From assembly GCF_017303215.1 (NCBI RefSeq), contig NZ_JAEMWU010000001.1, forward strand, positions 2,294,001 through 2,358,000: a stretch of 64,000 bases of DNA, in the 5' to 3' direction. Below are positions 39,634-49,328 of this stretch, piece by piece. The translations under genes and the position numbers were made by a program. The first letter of the stretch is position 1, and each line of letters begins with the position of its first letter. This stretch comes from Microbacterium esteraromaticum (GTDB lineage: Bacteria; Actinomycetota; Actinomycetes; Actinomycetales; Microbacteriaceae). A model generated the notes under the pieces. The model saw only the letters and a list, made by a program, of their open reading frames with translations. It had not been told where the DNA came from and did no database searches.

Positions 39634-41447
39634 GTACCGCAACTCTGAATAAAGAGGACACCACGCAGCAGAAGAAGCCGCTCGGTGGCCGCTTCGTCGG
39701 CGCGACGGCGAACTACATCGACGAGCGCACCAGCCTTTCGGGCATGGTCAAGGAGCTCGGTCGCAAGATCTTCCCCGACCACTGGTCATTCATGCTCGGC
39801 GAGATCGCTCTGTGGGCGTTCGTGGCTGTGTTCCTGTCTGGAACGTTCCTGACGTTCTTCTTCCAGGCATCCATGGTGCCCACGCACTACACCGGTGCGT
39901 ACGTGCCGATGCGCGGTCTGGAGATGTCGGCGGCGTTCGAATCGGCGCTGCACATCTCCTGGGACGTCCGCGGTGGCCTGCTCGTGCGCCAGATCCACCA
40001 CTGGGCAGCGCTGGTCTTCATCGCCGGCATCGGTATCCACATGCTCCGCGTGTTCTTCACGGGTGCGTTCCGCAAGCCCCGCGAGCTCAACTGGGTGATC
40101 GGCTTCGTGCTGTTCATCCTCGCTCTCGCCGAGGGCTTCACCGGCTACTCGCTGCCCGACGACCTGCTCTCGGGCAACGGTCTGCGGATCATCGACGGCA
40201 TGATCAAGGGCATCCCGCTCATCGGAACCTGGACCTCGTTCCTGCTCTTCGGTGGTGAGTTCCCGGGTCACGACATCGTCGGACGCCTCTACACGCTGCA
40301 CATCCTGCTGCTGCCGCTGCTGCTGATCGGTCTGCTCGTCGTCCACCTGATGCTCATGGTGATCAACAAGCACACCCAGTTCGCCGGCCCCGGCCGCACG
40401 AACGACAACGTCGTCGGCTACCCGATGATGCCCGTCTACATGTCGAAGATGGGTGGCTTCTTCTTCATCGTCTTCGGTGTGATCGTGCTGATCGCTTCGT
40501 TCTTCCAGATCCTCCCGTTCTGGGATTACGGCCCCTACGACCCCTCCCCGATCTCGGCAGGTACGCAGCCGGACTGGTACATCGGCTTCGCCGACGGCGC
40601 CCTCCGCCTCGCCCCGCCGAACATGGACGTCGTGTTCCTCGACCGCACCTGGTCGTTCGGAATCCTGGTGCCGGTCGCAGTCCTCGGTCTGTTCATCGTG
40701 CTCGTCGCGATCTACCCCTTCATCGAGGCGTGGGTCACGGGCGACAAGCGCGAGCACCACATCGCAGACCGTCCCCGCAACGCCCCCACCCGCACTGCTA
40801 TCGGCGCCGCCGGCGTCATCTTCTACGCGGTCATGTGGGCAGCGGCTTCGTCCGACCTCATCGCCACGCACTTCATGCTCACCATGGAGGGTGTCATCCA
40901 CTCGCTCCAGGCGATGCTGTTCGTCGGTCCGGTGCTCGGGTACTTCATCACCAAGCGCATCTGCATCGCGCTGCAGAAGAAGGACCGTGAGATCGTCCTG
41001 CACGGCTATGAGTCGGGTCGTATCGTCCGCCTCCCCGGTGGCGAGTACGTCGAAGTGCACCAGCCCGTCGACGTGTACGACCGCTGGAAGCTCATCGACT
41101 ACGAGGTGTACGAACCGCTCGTGGTTCGCCCCAACGAGAAGGGCCGCATCCCGTGGACGCAGAACCTGCGTTCGGCGCTTTCGCGCTGGTTCTTCGAGGA
41201 CCGTCTGATGCCGCTCACGCAGGCACAGATCGAAGAGGCCGACGCGCACCAGCACCACACGCTGGCACACAACGAAGAGCTCGAAGCCGAAGAGATCGCC
41301 GGTGCACACGAACGTGCCGGTGTCTCTGAGGACCAGATCGCTCCGGCCGACACCTCGATCGGTGAGACGCCGAACACGCCCAGCTCGGTGATCGCGACCG
41401 ATCCGGTCAAGAAGCCGCGCAAGAAGAAGTCGGAGGACGGCGAGTAA
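39630..41447 (+). CDS. qcrB: Cytochrome bc1 complex cytochrome b subunit
   Basis: A 605-aa di-heme b membrane subunit. Eight or more helices are visible; heme-binding His residues lie in the HHWAALVFIAGIGIHM and LHILLLPLLLIGLLVVHL regions, and quinone-site residues near PDWY (about 313). A soluble C-terminal tail of about 150 residues ends in basic Lys repeats, usual in actinobacteria. The start is TTG at 39630, overlapping the qcrA stop (TTGA) with GGAG 5 nt upstream. A strong terminator follows. It is the target of Q203-type inhibitors in relatives. Confidence 0.95.
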   Translation: MSTATLNKEDTTQQKKPLGGRFVGATANYIDERTSLSGMVKELGRKIFPDHWSFMLGEIALWAFVAVFLSGTFLTFFFQASMVPTHYTGAYVPMRGLEMSAAFESALHISWDVRGGLLVRQIHHWAALVFIAGIGIHMLRVFFTGAFRKPRELNWVIGFVLFILALAEGFTGYSLPDDLLSGNGLRIIDGMIKGIPLIGTWTSFLLFGGEFPGHDIVGRLYTLHILLLPLLLIGLLVVHLMLMVINKHTQFAGPGRTNDNVVGYPMMPVYMSKMGGFFFIVFGVIVLIASFFQILPFWDYGPYDPSPISAGTQPDWYIGFADGALRLAPPNMDVVFLDRTWSFGILVPVAVLGLFIVLVAIYPFIEAWVTGDKREHHIADRPRNAPTRTAIGAAGVIFYAVMWAAASSDLIATHFMLTMEGVIHSLQAMLFVGPVLGYFITKRICIALQKKDREIVLHGYESGRIVRLPGGEYVEVHQPVDVYDRWKLIDYEVYEPLVVRPNEKGRIPWTQNLRSALSRWFFEDRLMPLTQAQIEEADAHQHHTLAHNEELEAEEIAGAHERAGVSEDQIAPADTSIGETPNTPSSVIATDPVKKPRKKKSEDGE

Positions 41448-41461
41448 CGCTCCCCTCCCCC

Positions 41462-41503
41462 ACGCAGAAGGTCCCGTCCAGTTTTGGACGGGACCTTCTG
41501 CGT
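41462..41503 (+). terminator. Terminator after qcrB
   Basis: A 19-bp perfect stem, ACGCAGAAGGTCCCGTCCA (41462-41480) with its complement (41485-41503), loop GTTT, then TTTCTG. It lies 15 bp past the qcrB stop. Its arm sequence recurs in the terminator at 42598. Confidence 0.93.
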
Positions 41504-41559
41504 TTCTGCCGAGCGCGGTCATCCACAGGGATGCACAGCCCCCCACTAGCACTGGCTAG

Positions 41560-42584
41560 GGTCAACATGCCGCGACTGACGCCGGTACGCAGACCCTCAA
41601 TTCCTGGGACTTCAGCGACGGGACACTCCTGTGGGAGCGCGTCACGTTCCCGGGACGCAATCTGCGTGGCCAGCAGCATCAGGTCGCGGCTTTGGACACC
41701 GAGGACGGCTGGCAGGTGCCTGCCCTCGTCCCCTGGCGACCGACCGTGGCAGTCGACGAGTGGTCACGTGTCGAGATCTTGGACGTGCGCACAGGCACTC
41801 GCTCGCGCCAGAGGTCGCGTCGACGGGCGTCTGGGCGCACCGTCCGGTCGTGCGCGGGTCCGACGCCGACCGCTTCTGCATCACGGGCGTCCTTGAAACC
41901 GAAACCGACACGGAGAACGATCGCGTCCATGAGTACTCGGTGACGGATCAAACGTTCCGTGCGCCCAAGGTGACGGATGCCGGCTTCTTCGAAGGCGGAA
42001 CCGCCTTCAGCAGCCGTGTGTCGTACAGCGCGCTTCGTCAGGCTCGGTCGCACGTCCGGCGCCACTGAGTGGTCGCTCAATGCGGACTCCTGCGGCTTCG
42101 TCGCCGATCTCGGCTTCCAGAGCCACGACGGCGTCGCAACGTTGTGCCGGTTCCGCGCAGGAACCCGGACGCTGCACTGGGACGGGACGGAGGTGGTGCG
42201 CGACGAGTACGAGGACCTCGATGTCGATCTGATCGGCGTCGACGTAGCAAGCGGTGACGTCGCGTGGCGGGTTCCTCTCGGAGAGGCGGATACCGCCGAT
42301 GGAACGCCACATCCGGAGACTGCGTTTCTCAGCCGCGGCGCGAAGCGCGTCGTGCCCGACGGCGCGAGACAGTCCCTGCTCGTCGACGTCGCCACTGGTG
42401 CCACTGAGCGCGTCGCCCAGGACCAGTTGCTGCTGAGCACGACGGGGCAGACTCCGTCGAACTCACCTCGATCTGGCATGAGCCCGTGTATGAACTGGAG
42501 GACGCCTTTGAGCTCTGCAACGGGGATGGTTCCGTCGTCGAAGGCAGGGCACCGACCGTGTTCGAACCAGTCGGCGAAGAGTGA
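41560..42584 (+). pseudogene. Decayed gene, beta-propeller (PQQ-like) repeat protein
   Basis: This stretch encodes fragments of one protein in changing frames and has no start codon. Fragment A (41560 to about 41800) reads NSWDFSDGTLLWERV and WQVPALVPWRPTV. Fragment B (about 41803-42040) reads GVWAHRPVVRGSDADRFCI. Fragment C (about 42030-42440) reads GVDVASGDVAWRVPLGE and LLVDVATGATERV. Fragment D (about 42441-42584) reads SVELTSIWHEPVYELEDAF and ends in TGA. Shifts occur near 41800, 42040 and 42440. The DxxTGxxxW-like repeats suggest a PQQ/beta-propeller fold. No signal peptide or N-terminus remains. Sequencing error seems unlikely for three shifts. Confidence 0.65.
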
Positions 42585-42597
42585 GCACCTATGCACG

Positions 42598-42631
42598 CAG
42601 AAGGCCCCCTGGCGAACCAGGGGGCCTTCTG
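42598..42631. terminator. Terminator between the pseudogene and ctaF
   Basis: A 15-bp perfect stem, CAGAAGGCCCCCTGG (42598-42612) with its complement (42617-42631), loop CGAA. It serves ctaF on the minus strand (stop 42655) and the pseudogene on the plus strand. CACGCAGAAGG at 42594-42604 repeats 41461-41471. Confidence 0.88.
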
Positions 42632-42654
42632 TCAGATCTCTACGCGCTGTGGTA

Positions 42655-43077
42655 TCAGCGGGCGAAGTTGCCGCGGTAGAACTCGTACACCCAGCCGACG
42701 ATTGCGATCAGGAAGAGCGCCACACCGATCGGGAGCAGGAAGTGACCGACCGCGAGCCCCGTCAGGAAGACGGTCGCAGAACCGGCGAGCACCAGGGGCC
42801 ACCAGGACCACGGTGCGAACTCGCCGACTTCGGGGTCACCGTCGTCGATGTCCGAGGTGAGCACATCCTCGGGCAGCTCGCCGCCCTGTGCACGATAGGT
42901 CTTGCGAAGGTAGATCGCGATCATGGCGCCCATGAAGGCAACGAACAGCAGGGCGACGGTGCCGACCCACTCGATGTAGCCGTGGAACGGGTCCAGCAGG
43001 CTCCACGCGGTGTAGACCGCTGCCGCGATCACGAAGAACACGGTGATGATCCACCAGAGGACGATATTGCTACGCAT
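42655..43077 (-). CDS. ctaF: Cytochrome c oxidase subunit IV (actinobacterial)
   Basis: A 140-aa membrane protein with four hydrophobic helices (about 4-27, 37-57, 94-109 and 112-133). Actinobacterial subunit IV is a small stabilising subunit of aa3 oxidase unrelated to the mitochondrial one. It starts 3 nt after the ctaD stop. It is the last gene of ctaC-ctaD-ctaF and is followed by a strong terminator. Confidence 0.92.
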   Translation of the reverse strand: MRSNIVLWWIITVFFVIAAAVYTAWSLLDPFHGYIEWVGTVALLFVAFMGAMIAIYLRKTYRAQGGELPEDVLTSDIDDGDPEVGEFAPWSWWPLVLAGSATVFLTGLAVGHFLLPIGVALFLIAIVGWVYEFYRGNFAR

Positions 43078-43080
43078 GTG

Positions 43081-44814
43081 CTACTTGGCCTCTCCTGCTG
43101 CGGCGGCCGGCGCCGCGACGGGGTGCTCGGCTGCCTCGGGGTGGTTCAGGTCGAACGCGGGACGCTCGCTACGGATGCGCGGGATCGACGTGAAGTTGTG
43201 TCGCGGCGGCGGGCACGACGTGGCCCACTCGAGCGACGCGCCGTAACCCCACGGGTCATCGACCGTCACCTTGGGCGCCTTGCGAGCCGTGATCCAGACG
43301 TTCAGGAAGAACGGCAGCATCGAGGCACCGAGGATGATGGCACCGATCGTGGAGACCTGGTTGCCCCACTCCCAGTTGTCGTACGTCGAGTAGTCGGCGT
43401 AACGACGCGGCATGCCGTCGACGCCCAGCCAGTGCTGGATGAGGAAGGTCATGTGGAAGCCGATGAACAGCATCCAGAAGTGGATGTAGCCGAGGCGCTC
43501 GTTGAGCATGCGTCCGGTCCACTTCGGCCACCAGAAGTAGAAGCCGGCGAACATGGCGAACACGACCGTACCGAACACGACGTAGTGGAAGTGCGCGACG
43601 ACGAAGTACGAGTCACTGAGGTGGAAGTCCAACGGCGGCGCGGCCAGGATGACACCGGTGAGACCACCGAAGACGAACGACACCAGGAAGCCGAGCGAGA
43701 ACACCATCGGGGTCTCGAAGGTCAGCGACCCTCGCCACATGGTTCCGATCCAGTTGAAGATCTTCACACCCGTCGGCACGGCGATGAGCATCGTCATCAG
43801 TGCGAAGAACGGCAGCAGTACACCACCGGTGACGTACATGTGGTGCGCCCACACCGACACGGACAGCGCGGCGATCGCGATGGTCGCGTACACGAGCGTC
43901 TTGTAACCGAAGATCGGCTTGCGGCTGAAGACCGGGAAGATCTCGGAGACGATGCCGAAGAACGGCAGCGCGATGATGTACACCTCAGGGTGTCCGAAGA
44001 ACCAGAACAGGTGCTGCCACAGAAGCACACCGCCGTTGGCGACGTCATAGGTGTGTGCGCCCAGGATGCGGTCGGCAGCAGCCGCGAACATCGCTGCTGC
44101 AAGGACGGGGAACGCCATCAGGATCAGCAGGCTCGTCACCAGCGTGTTCCACGAGAAGATCGGCATGCGCCACATGGTCATGCCCGGGGCACGCATCGTG
44201 ATGATCGTGGTGATGAAGTTCACCGCACCGAGGATCGTGCCGAAACCGGACATACCGAGCCCGAGCATCCAGAGATTGCCACCAACACCTGGTGAGAACG
44301 AGGCGTTGGCCAGCGGCTGATATGCGAACCAACCGAACGACGCCGCACCCTGCGGGGTGAGGAAGCCGGCGACCGCCATGATCGAGCCGAAGCTGAAGAG
44401 CCAGAACGCGAAGGCGTTCAGACGCGGGAACGCGACATCGGGTGCACCGATCTGCAGCGGCAGAATGGCGTTCGCGAAGCCCGCGAACAGCGGCGTCGCG
44501 AACATCAGCAGCATGATCGTGCCGTGCATCGTGAACAGCTGGTTGTACTGCTCCTTCGTGGGCACGATCTGCATGCCGGGAGCGAACAGCTCGGCGCGGA
44601 TGATCAGCGCCATCACACCGCCCAGCAGGAAGAACAGCACCGAAGAGATCAGGTACATGTACCCGATCGTCTTGTGGTCGGTGGACGTGATCCACTTGAC
44701 GAGGACGTTGCCCTTCTGCTCCACACGCGTGGAGGACAGGAGCGCGGCCTGTCGAGGCGGCAGAGTGCTCGGACGAGCGCCCTGCGCCGTGTTGGGTTCA
44801 GCTGTGGTGGTCAT
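43081..44814 (-). CDS. ctaD: Cytochrome c oxidase subunit I (aa3-type)
   Basis: A 577-aa catalytic subunit with 12 membrane helices holding heme a and the heme a3-CuB centre. CuB/heme regions visible are [16 protein letters not shown] (His and the cross-linked Tyr), WAHHMYV (the two CuB His) and [12 protein letters not shown]. The residues of the D and K proton channels appear intact by eye. ATG at 44814. It starts 3 nt after ctaC and lies 3 nt before ctaF; one operon. Confidence 0.97.
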   Translation of the reverse strand: MTTTAEPNTAQGARPSTLPPRQAALLSSTRVEQKGNVLVKWITSTDHKTIGYMYLISSVLFFLLGGVMALIIRAELFAPGMQIVPTKEQYNQLFTMHGTIMLLMFATPLFAGFANAILPLQIGAPDVAFPRLNAFAFWLFSFGSIMAVAGFLTPQGAASFGWFAYQPLANASFSPGVGGNLWMLGLGMSGFGTILGAVNFITTIITMRAPGMTMWRMPIFSWNTLVTSLLILMAFPVLAAAMFAAAADRILGAHTYDVANGGVLLWQHLFWFFGHPEVYIIALPFFGIVSEIFPVFSRKPIFGYKTLVYATIAIAALSVSVWAHHMYVTGGVLLPFFALMTMLIAVPTGVKIFNWIGTMWRGSLTFETPMVFSLGFLVSFVFGGLTGVILAAPPLDFHLSDSYFVVAHFHYVVFGTVVFAMFAGFYFWWPKWTGRMLNERLGYIHFWMLFIGFHMTFLIQHWLGVDGMPRRYADYSTYDNWEWGNQVSTIGAIILGASMLPFFLNVWITARKAPKVTVDDPWGYGASLEWATSCPPPRHNFTSIPRIRSERPAFDLNHPEAAEHPVAAPAAAAGEAK

Positions 44815-44817
44815 GGC

Positions 44818-45723
44818 TTACTCCTCTTCCTCGGCGTCCGTGCTCGCGCCGGTGCCCGGGAGATTGCTGAGTCGATCGTAGGAGTCTGTGATGTCGCCGG
44901 TGTTGCCCTCGGCGCGCAGCGTCTCGATGTAGGCGTCGTACTCGTCCTGCTCCACGACCTTCACGTTGAAGAGCATCATCGAGTGGTACTCGCCGCAGAG
45001 CTCGGCGCACTTGCCGTCGAACTCGCCGACACGGGTCGGGATGAACGACCAGGAGTTGTCCTTCCCGATGTACATGTCCTTCTTGTACAGGAAGTCGATG
45101 ATCCAGAAGGAGTGCACGACATCGCGCGACTGGAGGTCGATCTTGACCTTCTTGTCGACCGGCAGCACCAGCGTCGGGAGCTGCTCGCGGTCGAAGTCGC
45201 CCGCCTCGTCCGGGTGCGCCTGCGTACCCATGGTCCAAACGGCGTCGGAGTTGTCCTCTGCCTCACCGTCGTACTGGAAGTCCCAAGCCCACTGCTTGGC
45301 GATCGCCGTGACCTCGACGTCGACCTCGTCATCGGACCACTGGGTCTCGATCGCGGTCTGGTCGCGCGCGGTGAAGAAGAACATCGCCAGCACGAGGATC
45401 AGCGGGATCACCGTGTAGAGGATCTCGATCGGCATGTTGTAGCGCAGCTGCACGGGCAGACCGGTCTGACCCTTGCGACGGCGGTACATGACGACCGCCC
45501 ACCCCATCAGACCCCACGTGATGAGGCCGACGATGAGCAGAACGATCCACGAGGTGACCCACAGACCAGCGACGCGCTCGGTCTGGTTCGTTGCGGCAGT
45601 GCCGTCTTCTACGAAGCCCGGGAGGAACCCATGCAGTTCGGTGGGAGTACATCCCGCCAGAACCACAGCTGCTGCTACTCCCAGCGGGATAGCAGCCCAA
45701 CGAAGGCGGCGTTTCGAGGGCAC
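44818..45723 (-). CDS. ctaC: Cytochrome c oxidase subunit II (lipoprotein)
   Basis: A 301-aa subunit carrying the CuA electron-entry site. The lipobox VLAGC with Cys25 shows it is acylated after export. Two membrane helices (about 53-77 and 100-119) precede the cupredoxin domain; the CuA motif CAELCGEYHSMM lies near the C-terminus, with the Trp-rich KQWAWDFQY before it. The start is GTG at 45723. It is the first gene of ctaC-ctaD-ctaF. The 89-bp upstream spacer holds the promoter, but no clear hexamers were chosen. Confidence 0.96.
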   Translation of the reverse strand: MPSKRRLRWAAIPLGVAAAVVLAGCTPTELHGFLPGFVEDGTAATNQTERVAGLWVTSWIVLLIVGLITWGLMGWAVVMYRRRKGQTGLPVQLRYNMPIEILYTVIPLILVLAMFFFTARDQTAIETQWSDDEVDVEVTAIAKQWAWDFQYDGEAEDNSDAVWTMGTQAHPDEAGDFDREQLPTLVLPVDKKVKIDLQSRDVVHSFWIIDFLYKKDMYIGKDNSWSFIPTRVGEFDGKCAELCGEYHSMMLFNVKVVEQDEYDAYIETLRAEGNTGDITDSYDRLSNLPGTGASTDAEEEE

Positions 45724-45788
45724 GATGCACCTTTCAGATCTCGGACAGGAGCGAATTCAAGTCTAGGGCAATCTCACACCCTATTCAT

Positions 45789-45807
45789 GCCAACCACGCA
45801 GGTTGGC
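45789..45807 (-). terminator. Terminator after erpA
   Basis: A 7-bp stem, GCCAACC (45789-45795) with GGTTGGC (45801-45807), loop ACGCA, 5 bp beyond the erpA stop. It is short, so only moderately certain. Confidence 0.5.
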
Positions 45808-45812
45808 CGGGC

Positions 45813-46175
45813 TCAGTGGAAGCTGTCACCGCACGCGCAACTGCCTGCGGCCTGGGGATTGTCGATCGTGAAGCCCTGCTCCGAGATCGTGTCCTTGAAG
45901 TCGATCGACGCGCCGTCCAGGTACGGAATGCTCATGTTGTCGATGATCACCTCGACGCCGTCGAAGTCGACCGTCTCGTCGCCCTCGAGGTAACGCTCGT
46001 CGAAATAGAGCTGGTAGATCAGTCCGGAGCATCCACCGGGCTGGACGGCGACACGCAGTCGCAGGTCGTCGCGCCCTTCCTGCTCGAGAAGGCTCTTCAC
46101 CTTCTGAGCTGCCGCGGACGTGAGGGAGACACCGTGCGCAGCGGTGCTCTCCGAGGTCAGGGTGGTGTCGGTCAT
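45813..46175 (-). CDS. erpA: Iron-sulfur cluster insertion protein (ErpA/IscA family)
   Basis: A 120-aa A-type carrier of Fe-S clusters. The three family cysteines are present: C49 (PGGCSG), C113 and C115 (SCACGDSFH). ATG at 46175 follows AAGGAG at 5 nt; the frame open further upstream lacks a ribosome site. It lies between the ctaCDF operon and a dipeptidase gene as a single transcript. ErpA and IscA cannot be told apart for certain by eye. Confidence 0.93.
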   Translation of the reverse strand: MTDTTLTSESTAAHGVSLTSAAAQKVKSLLEQEGRDDLRLRVAVQPGGCSGLIYQLYFDERYLEGDETVDFDGVEVIIDNMSIPYLDGASIDFKDTISEQGFTIDNPQAAGSCACGDSFH

Positions 46176-46239
46176 CTCAACTCCTTGCAATCGGCAGCAC
46201 GGCCTGCTGCACATGCTCGATCCTACCGCCGGTGCCTGC

Positions 46240-46268
46240 GGGGCGGGCGGGCCCAGCCCGCCCGCCCC
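46240..46268 (-). terminator. Terminator after the M20 dipeptidase
   Basis: A 13-bp perfect G/C stem, GGGGCGGGCGGGC (46240-46252) with its complement (46256-46268), 3-nt loop, starting 7 bp beyond the gene's stop. Confidence 0.85.
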
Positions 46269-46275
46269 GGTCGCG

Positions 46276-47691
46276 TCAGGATGCCGCGTCGCGGTCGTTC
46301 ATCCGCGTCAGCATCAGTGCCTCGGTGCGGATGGCGTTGCGGAACGTCTCCAGGTGCAAGGACTCGTTCGGGCTGTGCGCCCGGGAGTGCGGGTCTTCCA
46401 CACCGGTGACGAGGATCTGGGCGGCCGGGAACTCGCGCACGAGGTCGGCGATGAACGGGATAGATCCTCCGATTCCGAGATCGACCGGTTCCGCCCCATA
46501 ACCGTCTGCCATGGCGCCGCGTGTGAGCTCCACCGCCCAGCCGGAGGTGTCGACCAGGAATCCGTCGCCCAGGTCGACGTCCGAGAACGTCAGCTCTGCG
46601 CCGAACGGCGCGTGGGCACGCAGGTGCGACTCGATCGCGGCGTACGCCTCGGCCGCGTCCTGTCCCGGCGCAACGCGCGCGCTGATGACGACGCTGACCT
46701 CGGGAAGGAGCGTGTTGGATGCTTGCGCGACGCTGGTCGCGTCGATTCCGGTGATCGTGATGGACGGCTTGTTCCAGATGCGTCCGAAGATGTCGTCGCG
46801 CCCCACAGGGGTGGCGTCGGGCAGCAGCCCGGTCTCCTCGCGCAGCGTCTGCTCCGTGTACGCCGGTGTGGTGGCATCCCGCGCGCCCATCCCGGAGACC
46901 GCGACCGCCCCGTCGGCGTCCCAGAGCGTCGCCAGCAGCGTGACCGCCGCCATCATCGCGTCGGGTACGGCTCCACCGAACATCCCCGAGTGCGAGGCGT
47001 GCTCGAGCGTGCGCACCGTCAGGGTGAAGCGGGCGTTGCCCCGCAATGAGACGGTCAGGCCCGGCGTGTGCGAGTCGAGGTTGCCGGAGTCGGCGACGAC
47101 GATGGCATCCGCCCGCAGGGCATCGGCGTTGTCGCGCAGGAACCGGGCGAACGAACGGGAGCCGTACTCCTCCTCGCCCTCGATGAACAGGTTCACCCCG
47201 AGATCGAAGTCGTCGCCCAGGGTTTCGCTGACCGCGCGCAGCGCGGCGATATGCGCCATGATGCCCGCTTTGTCGTCCGCGGCTCCGCGACCGTACAGCC
47301 GACCATCGCGTACCGTCGGCTCGAACGGCGGCGTCTCCCACAGCTCGTCATCCCCCGGGGGCTGCACGTCGTGGTGGGCGTACAACAGGATCGTCGGCTT
47401 TCCGTTTCGCGCGGCCCGGGTGGCCAGCACGGCGGGCTGGCCGAGCTCGTCGGTGTCGTCGACGTGTGCGCGCAGCACGCGCACGTCGTCGAAGACGCCG
47501 GTGCCTCGGGCGAGCTCCGCGACAGCATCCGCGCTGCGCTCGAGCTGGGTCTGATCGAAAGCCGGCCACGCGACGCCGGGAATGCGCACCAGAGCGCCGA
47601 GGTCAGACAGTGCGGCGGGGACGCCGAGAGCGACGGCGTCGAGGACAGCGGATTCGGATGCTGGCAGAGCCTGCGATGAGGACGAGGTCAT
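46276..47691 (-). CDS. M20 family dipeptidase
   Basis: A 471-aa co-catalytic zinc peptidase. Metal and catalytic residues appear in LYAHHDVQ (H106, D108), GRGAADDKAG (D139) and the EGEEEYGS glutamates; the lid/dimerisation domain contains the HSGMFGG motif. Such enzymes hydrolyse dipeptides in the cytoplasm. ATG at 47691 is chosen; the upstream open extension crosses into the divergent gene's promoter. It is divergent from the DUF3043 gene across 44 bp. Confidence 0.92.
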   Translation of the reverse strand: MTSSSSQALPASESAVLDAVALGVPAALSDLGALVRIPGVAWPAFDQTQLERSADAVAELARGTGVFDDVRVLRAHVDDTDELGQPAVLATRAARNGKPTILLYAHHDVQPPGDDELWETPPFEPTVRDGRLYGRGAADDKAGIMAHIAALRAVSETLGDDFDLGVNLFIEGEEEYGSRSFARFLRDNADALRADAIVVADSGNLDSHTPGLTVSLRGNARFTLTVRTLEHASHSGMFGGAVPDAMMAAVTLLATLWDADGAVAVSGMGARDATTPAYTEQTLREETGLLPDATPVGRDDIFGRIWNKPSITITGIDATSVAQASNTLLPEVSVVISARVAPGQDAAEAYAAIESHLRAHAPFGAELTFSDVDLGDGFLVDTSGWAVELTRGAMADGYGAEPVDLGIGGSIPFIADLVREFPAAQILVTGVEDPHSRAHSPNESLHLETFRNAIRTEALMLTRMNDRDAAS

Positions 47692-47735
47692 GCGAGTAAT
47701 CTTAAGACGAACCCGATACCGAACTGAGGTCGAAC

Positions 47736-48299
47736 GTGTCCAAGCCCATGCCCGCAGCAAACGACGACGCCCCCGAGACGCCCGCCGTCGGCAAGGGGCG
47801 CGCCACTCCGACGCGCGCCGAGCGCGAAGCCGCCAACCGGCGCCCGCTCGTCGCGAACACCAAGGAGGCCCGTGCGGCGGCGAAGGCCGACCTGCAGGCG
47901 CGACGCGAACGTGCGCGCATCGGCATGGAGAACGGTGAGGACCGCTACCTTCCGGCGCGCGACAAGGGTGAGCAGCGCCGCTGGGTGCGCGACTACGTGG
48001 ATTCCGGCTGGCACGTTTCCGAGTGGCTGATGGCCGCGATGCTTGTCGTGATCATCCTCAACCTGGTGCCGATCCCTGCCGTGCAGATCTACGCCATGGT
48101 CGCTCTCTGGGCGTACATGCTGCTGGCGATCGGCGACATGGTGCTGCTGAACTTCCGCGTCAAGCGCAAGATCGACGCCAAGTTCGGCGCCGACCGCCGC
48201 GAGAAGGGCCTGGGCTGGTACGCGGCGATGCGCGCCCTGCAGATGCGCTTCATGCGCCTGCCGAAGCCTCAGGTCAAGCGCGGCCAGCGCCCGGCGTGA
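47736..48299 (+). CDS. DUF3043 domain membrane protein
   Basis: A 187-aa actinobacterial protein of unknown function. The N-terminal 90 residues are charged and basic (RAEREAANRRP, ARRERARIG), then two membrane helices (about 98-116 and 119-139), then a basic tail. Both ends probably face the cytoplasm. The start is GTG at 47736, with GAGGT 5 nt upstream. Its 3' end overlaps the convergent pyrD gene by 26 bp. Confidence 0.85.
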   Translation: MSKPMPAANDDAPETPAVGKGRATPTRAEREAANRRPLVANTKEARAAAKADLQARRERARIGMENGEDRYLPARDKGEQRRWVRDYVDSGWHVSEWLMAAMLVVIILNLVPIPAVQIYAMVALWAYMLLAIGDMVLLNFRVKRKIDAKFGADRREKGLGWYAAMRALQMRFMRLPKPQVKRGQRPA

Positions 48300-49317
48300 T
48301 CGCGCGGAGGCCGCGGTTGATCTGCCGCGCCCACAGCGGCCCCTGGTACAGAAACGCCGTATAGCCCTGCACCAGGGTCGCGCCGGCGTCCAGTCGGCGC
48401 TGCACGTCTTCGGCCGTCTCCACTCCCCCGACGGCGATCACGCAGAAATCAGCCGGAACGGCGGCCTTGACGACCGCGAGCACCTCGAGTGAGCGTTCCT
48501 TCAGCGGTGCGCCCGACAGCCCGCCCGCACCCGCCGCCTCGACGACGGCAGCATCTGTGCGCAGGCCGTCACGGGCGATCGTGGTGTTGTGCGCGATGAT
48601 GCCCGCGAGGCCCTCATCGACGGCCAGACGTGCGATGGCCTCGATCTCATCATCCGGTAGGTCCGGTGCGATCTTGACCAGCAACGGCGTCGACCCGGCG
48701 GCCTCCCGCACGGCGCGCAGCAGCGGTGCCAGCGTCTCGACGGCCTGCAGACCGCGCAGACCGGGGGTGTTCGGCGACGACACGTTCACGGCGAGATAGT
48801 CCGCAAGGGGTGCCAGCTTCGATGCCGAGGCGACGTAGTCGGCGACAGCATCCTCGACCTCGACCACGCGGCTCTTGCCGATGTTGACGCCGATGACCGC
48901 ACGGGGTGCGCGGCGGCGCAGCTTCCGTAGGCGCCGTGCGGCAGCATCCGCTCCCTCGTTGTTGAAGCCCATCCGGTTGATCACGGCACGGTCGGGCACC
49001 AGACGGAACAGCCGCGGCTTGGGGTTGCCGTCCTGCGGAATGGCCGTCACGGTGCCGATCTCGACGTGACCGAACCCGAGCGCGTCCAGGCCGCGCACAC
49101 CCACGGCGTTCTTGTCGAAGCCCGCGGCGACACCGAACGCCGACGGGAAGGTCAGACCGAGTGCGTGCACCTGCTGCTCAGGCGTCGGAGCGGTGATCGC
49201 ACGGGCCGCCCACGAGAACGGGCGCGCGCCGACCACGCGGATGACCGCCATGGCGGCGTGGTGAGCGAACTCCGGGTCGAAGCGCGTGAGGAGGTGGCGG
49301 AAGAACAGTGAATACAT
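48274..49317 (-). CDS. pyrD: Quinone-dependent dihydroorotate dehydrogenase
   Basis: A 347-aa class 2 DHODH of pyrimidine synthesis, membrane-associated through an N-terminal amphipathic helix ([18 protein letters not shown]). FMN-binding and catalytic segments visible are [30 protein letters not shown] (catalytic Ser), KIAPDLPD and the C-terminal [13 protein letters not shown] at 49317 is chosen; in-frame GTG (49320) and TTG (49326) lie just before it and none has a good ribosome site. It follows nrdR by 11 nt. Confidence 0.95.
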   Translation of the reverse strand: MYSLFFRHLLTRFDPEFAHHAAMAVIRVVGARPFSWAARAITAPTPEQQVHALGLTFPSAFGVAAGFDKNAVGVRGLDALGFGHVEIGTVTAIPQDGNPKPRLFRLVPDRAVINRMGFNNEGADAAARRLRKLRRRAPRAVIGVNIGKSRVVEVEDAVADYVASASKLAPLADYLAVNVSSPNTPGLRGLQAVETLAPLLRAVREAAGSTPLLVKIAPDLPDDEIEAIARLAVDEGLAGIIAHNTTIARDGLRTDAAVVEAAGAGGLSGAPLKERSLEVLAVVKAAVPADFCVIAVGGVETAEDVQRRLDAGATLVQGYTAFLYQGPLWARQINRGLRAITPGAGRA

Positions 49318-49328
49318 CACTGCCAAGG

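Noticed and set aside
41448..42654. An insertion sequence or phage remnant.
   Set aside because: No transposase, integrase or terminal inverted repeats; only a frameshifted beta-propeller-like coding region and two hairpins.
41977..44295. A very long open frame on + (about 770 codons) running from the pseudogene across ctaD.
   Set aside because: Past about 42450 it is antisense to ctaF and ctaD, and its composition (Arg/His/Asp/Glu-rich, low complexity) is the usual GC-rich antisense shadow. Only its first part contains real protein-like sequence, which is assigned to the pseudogene.
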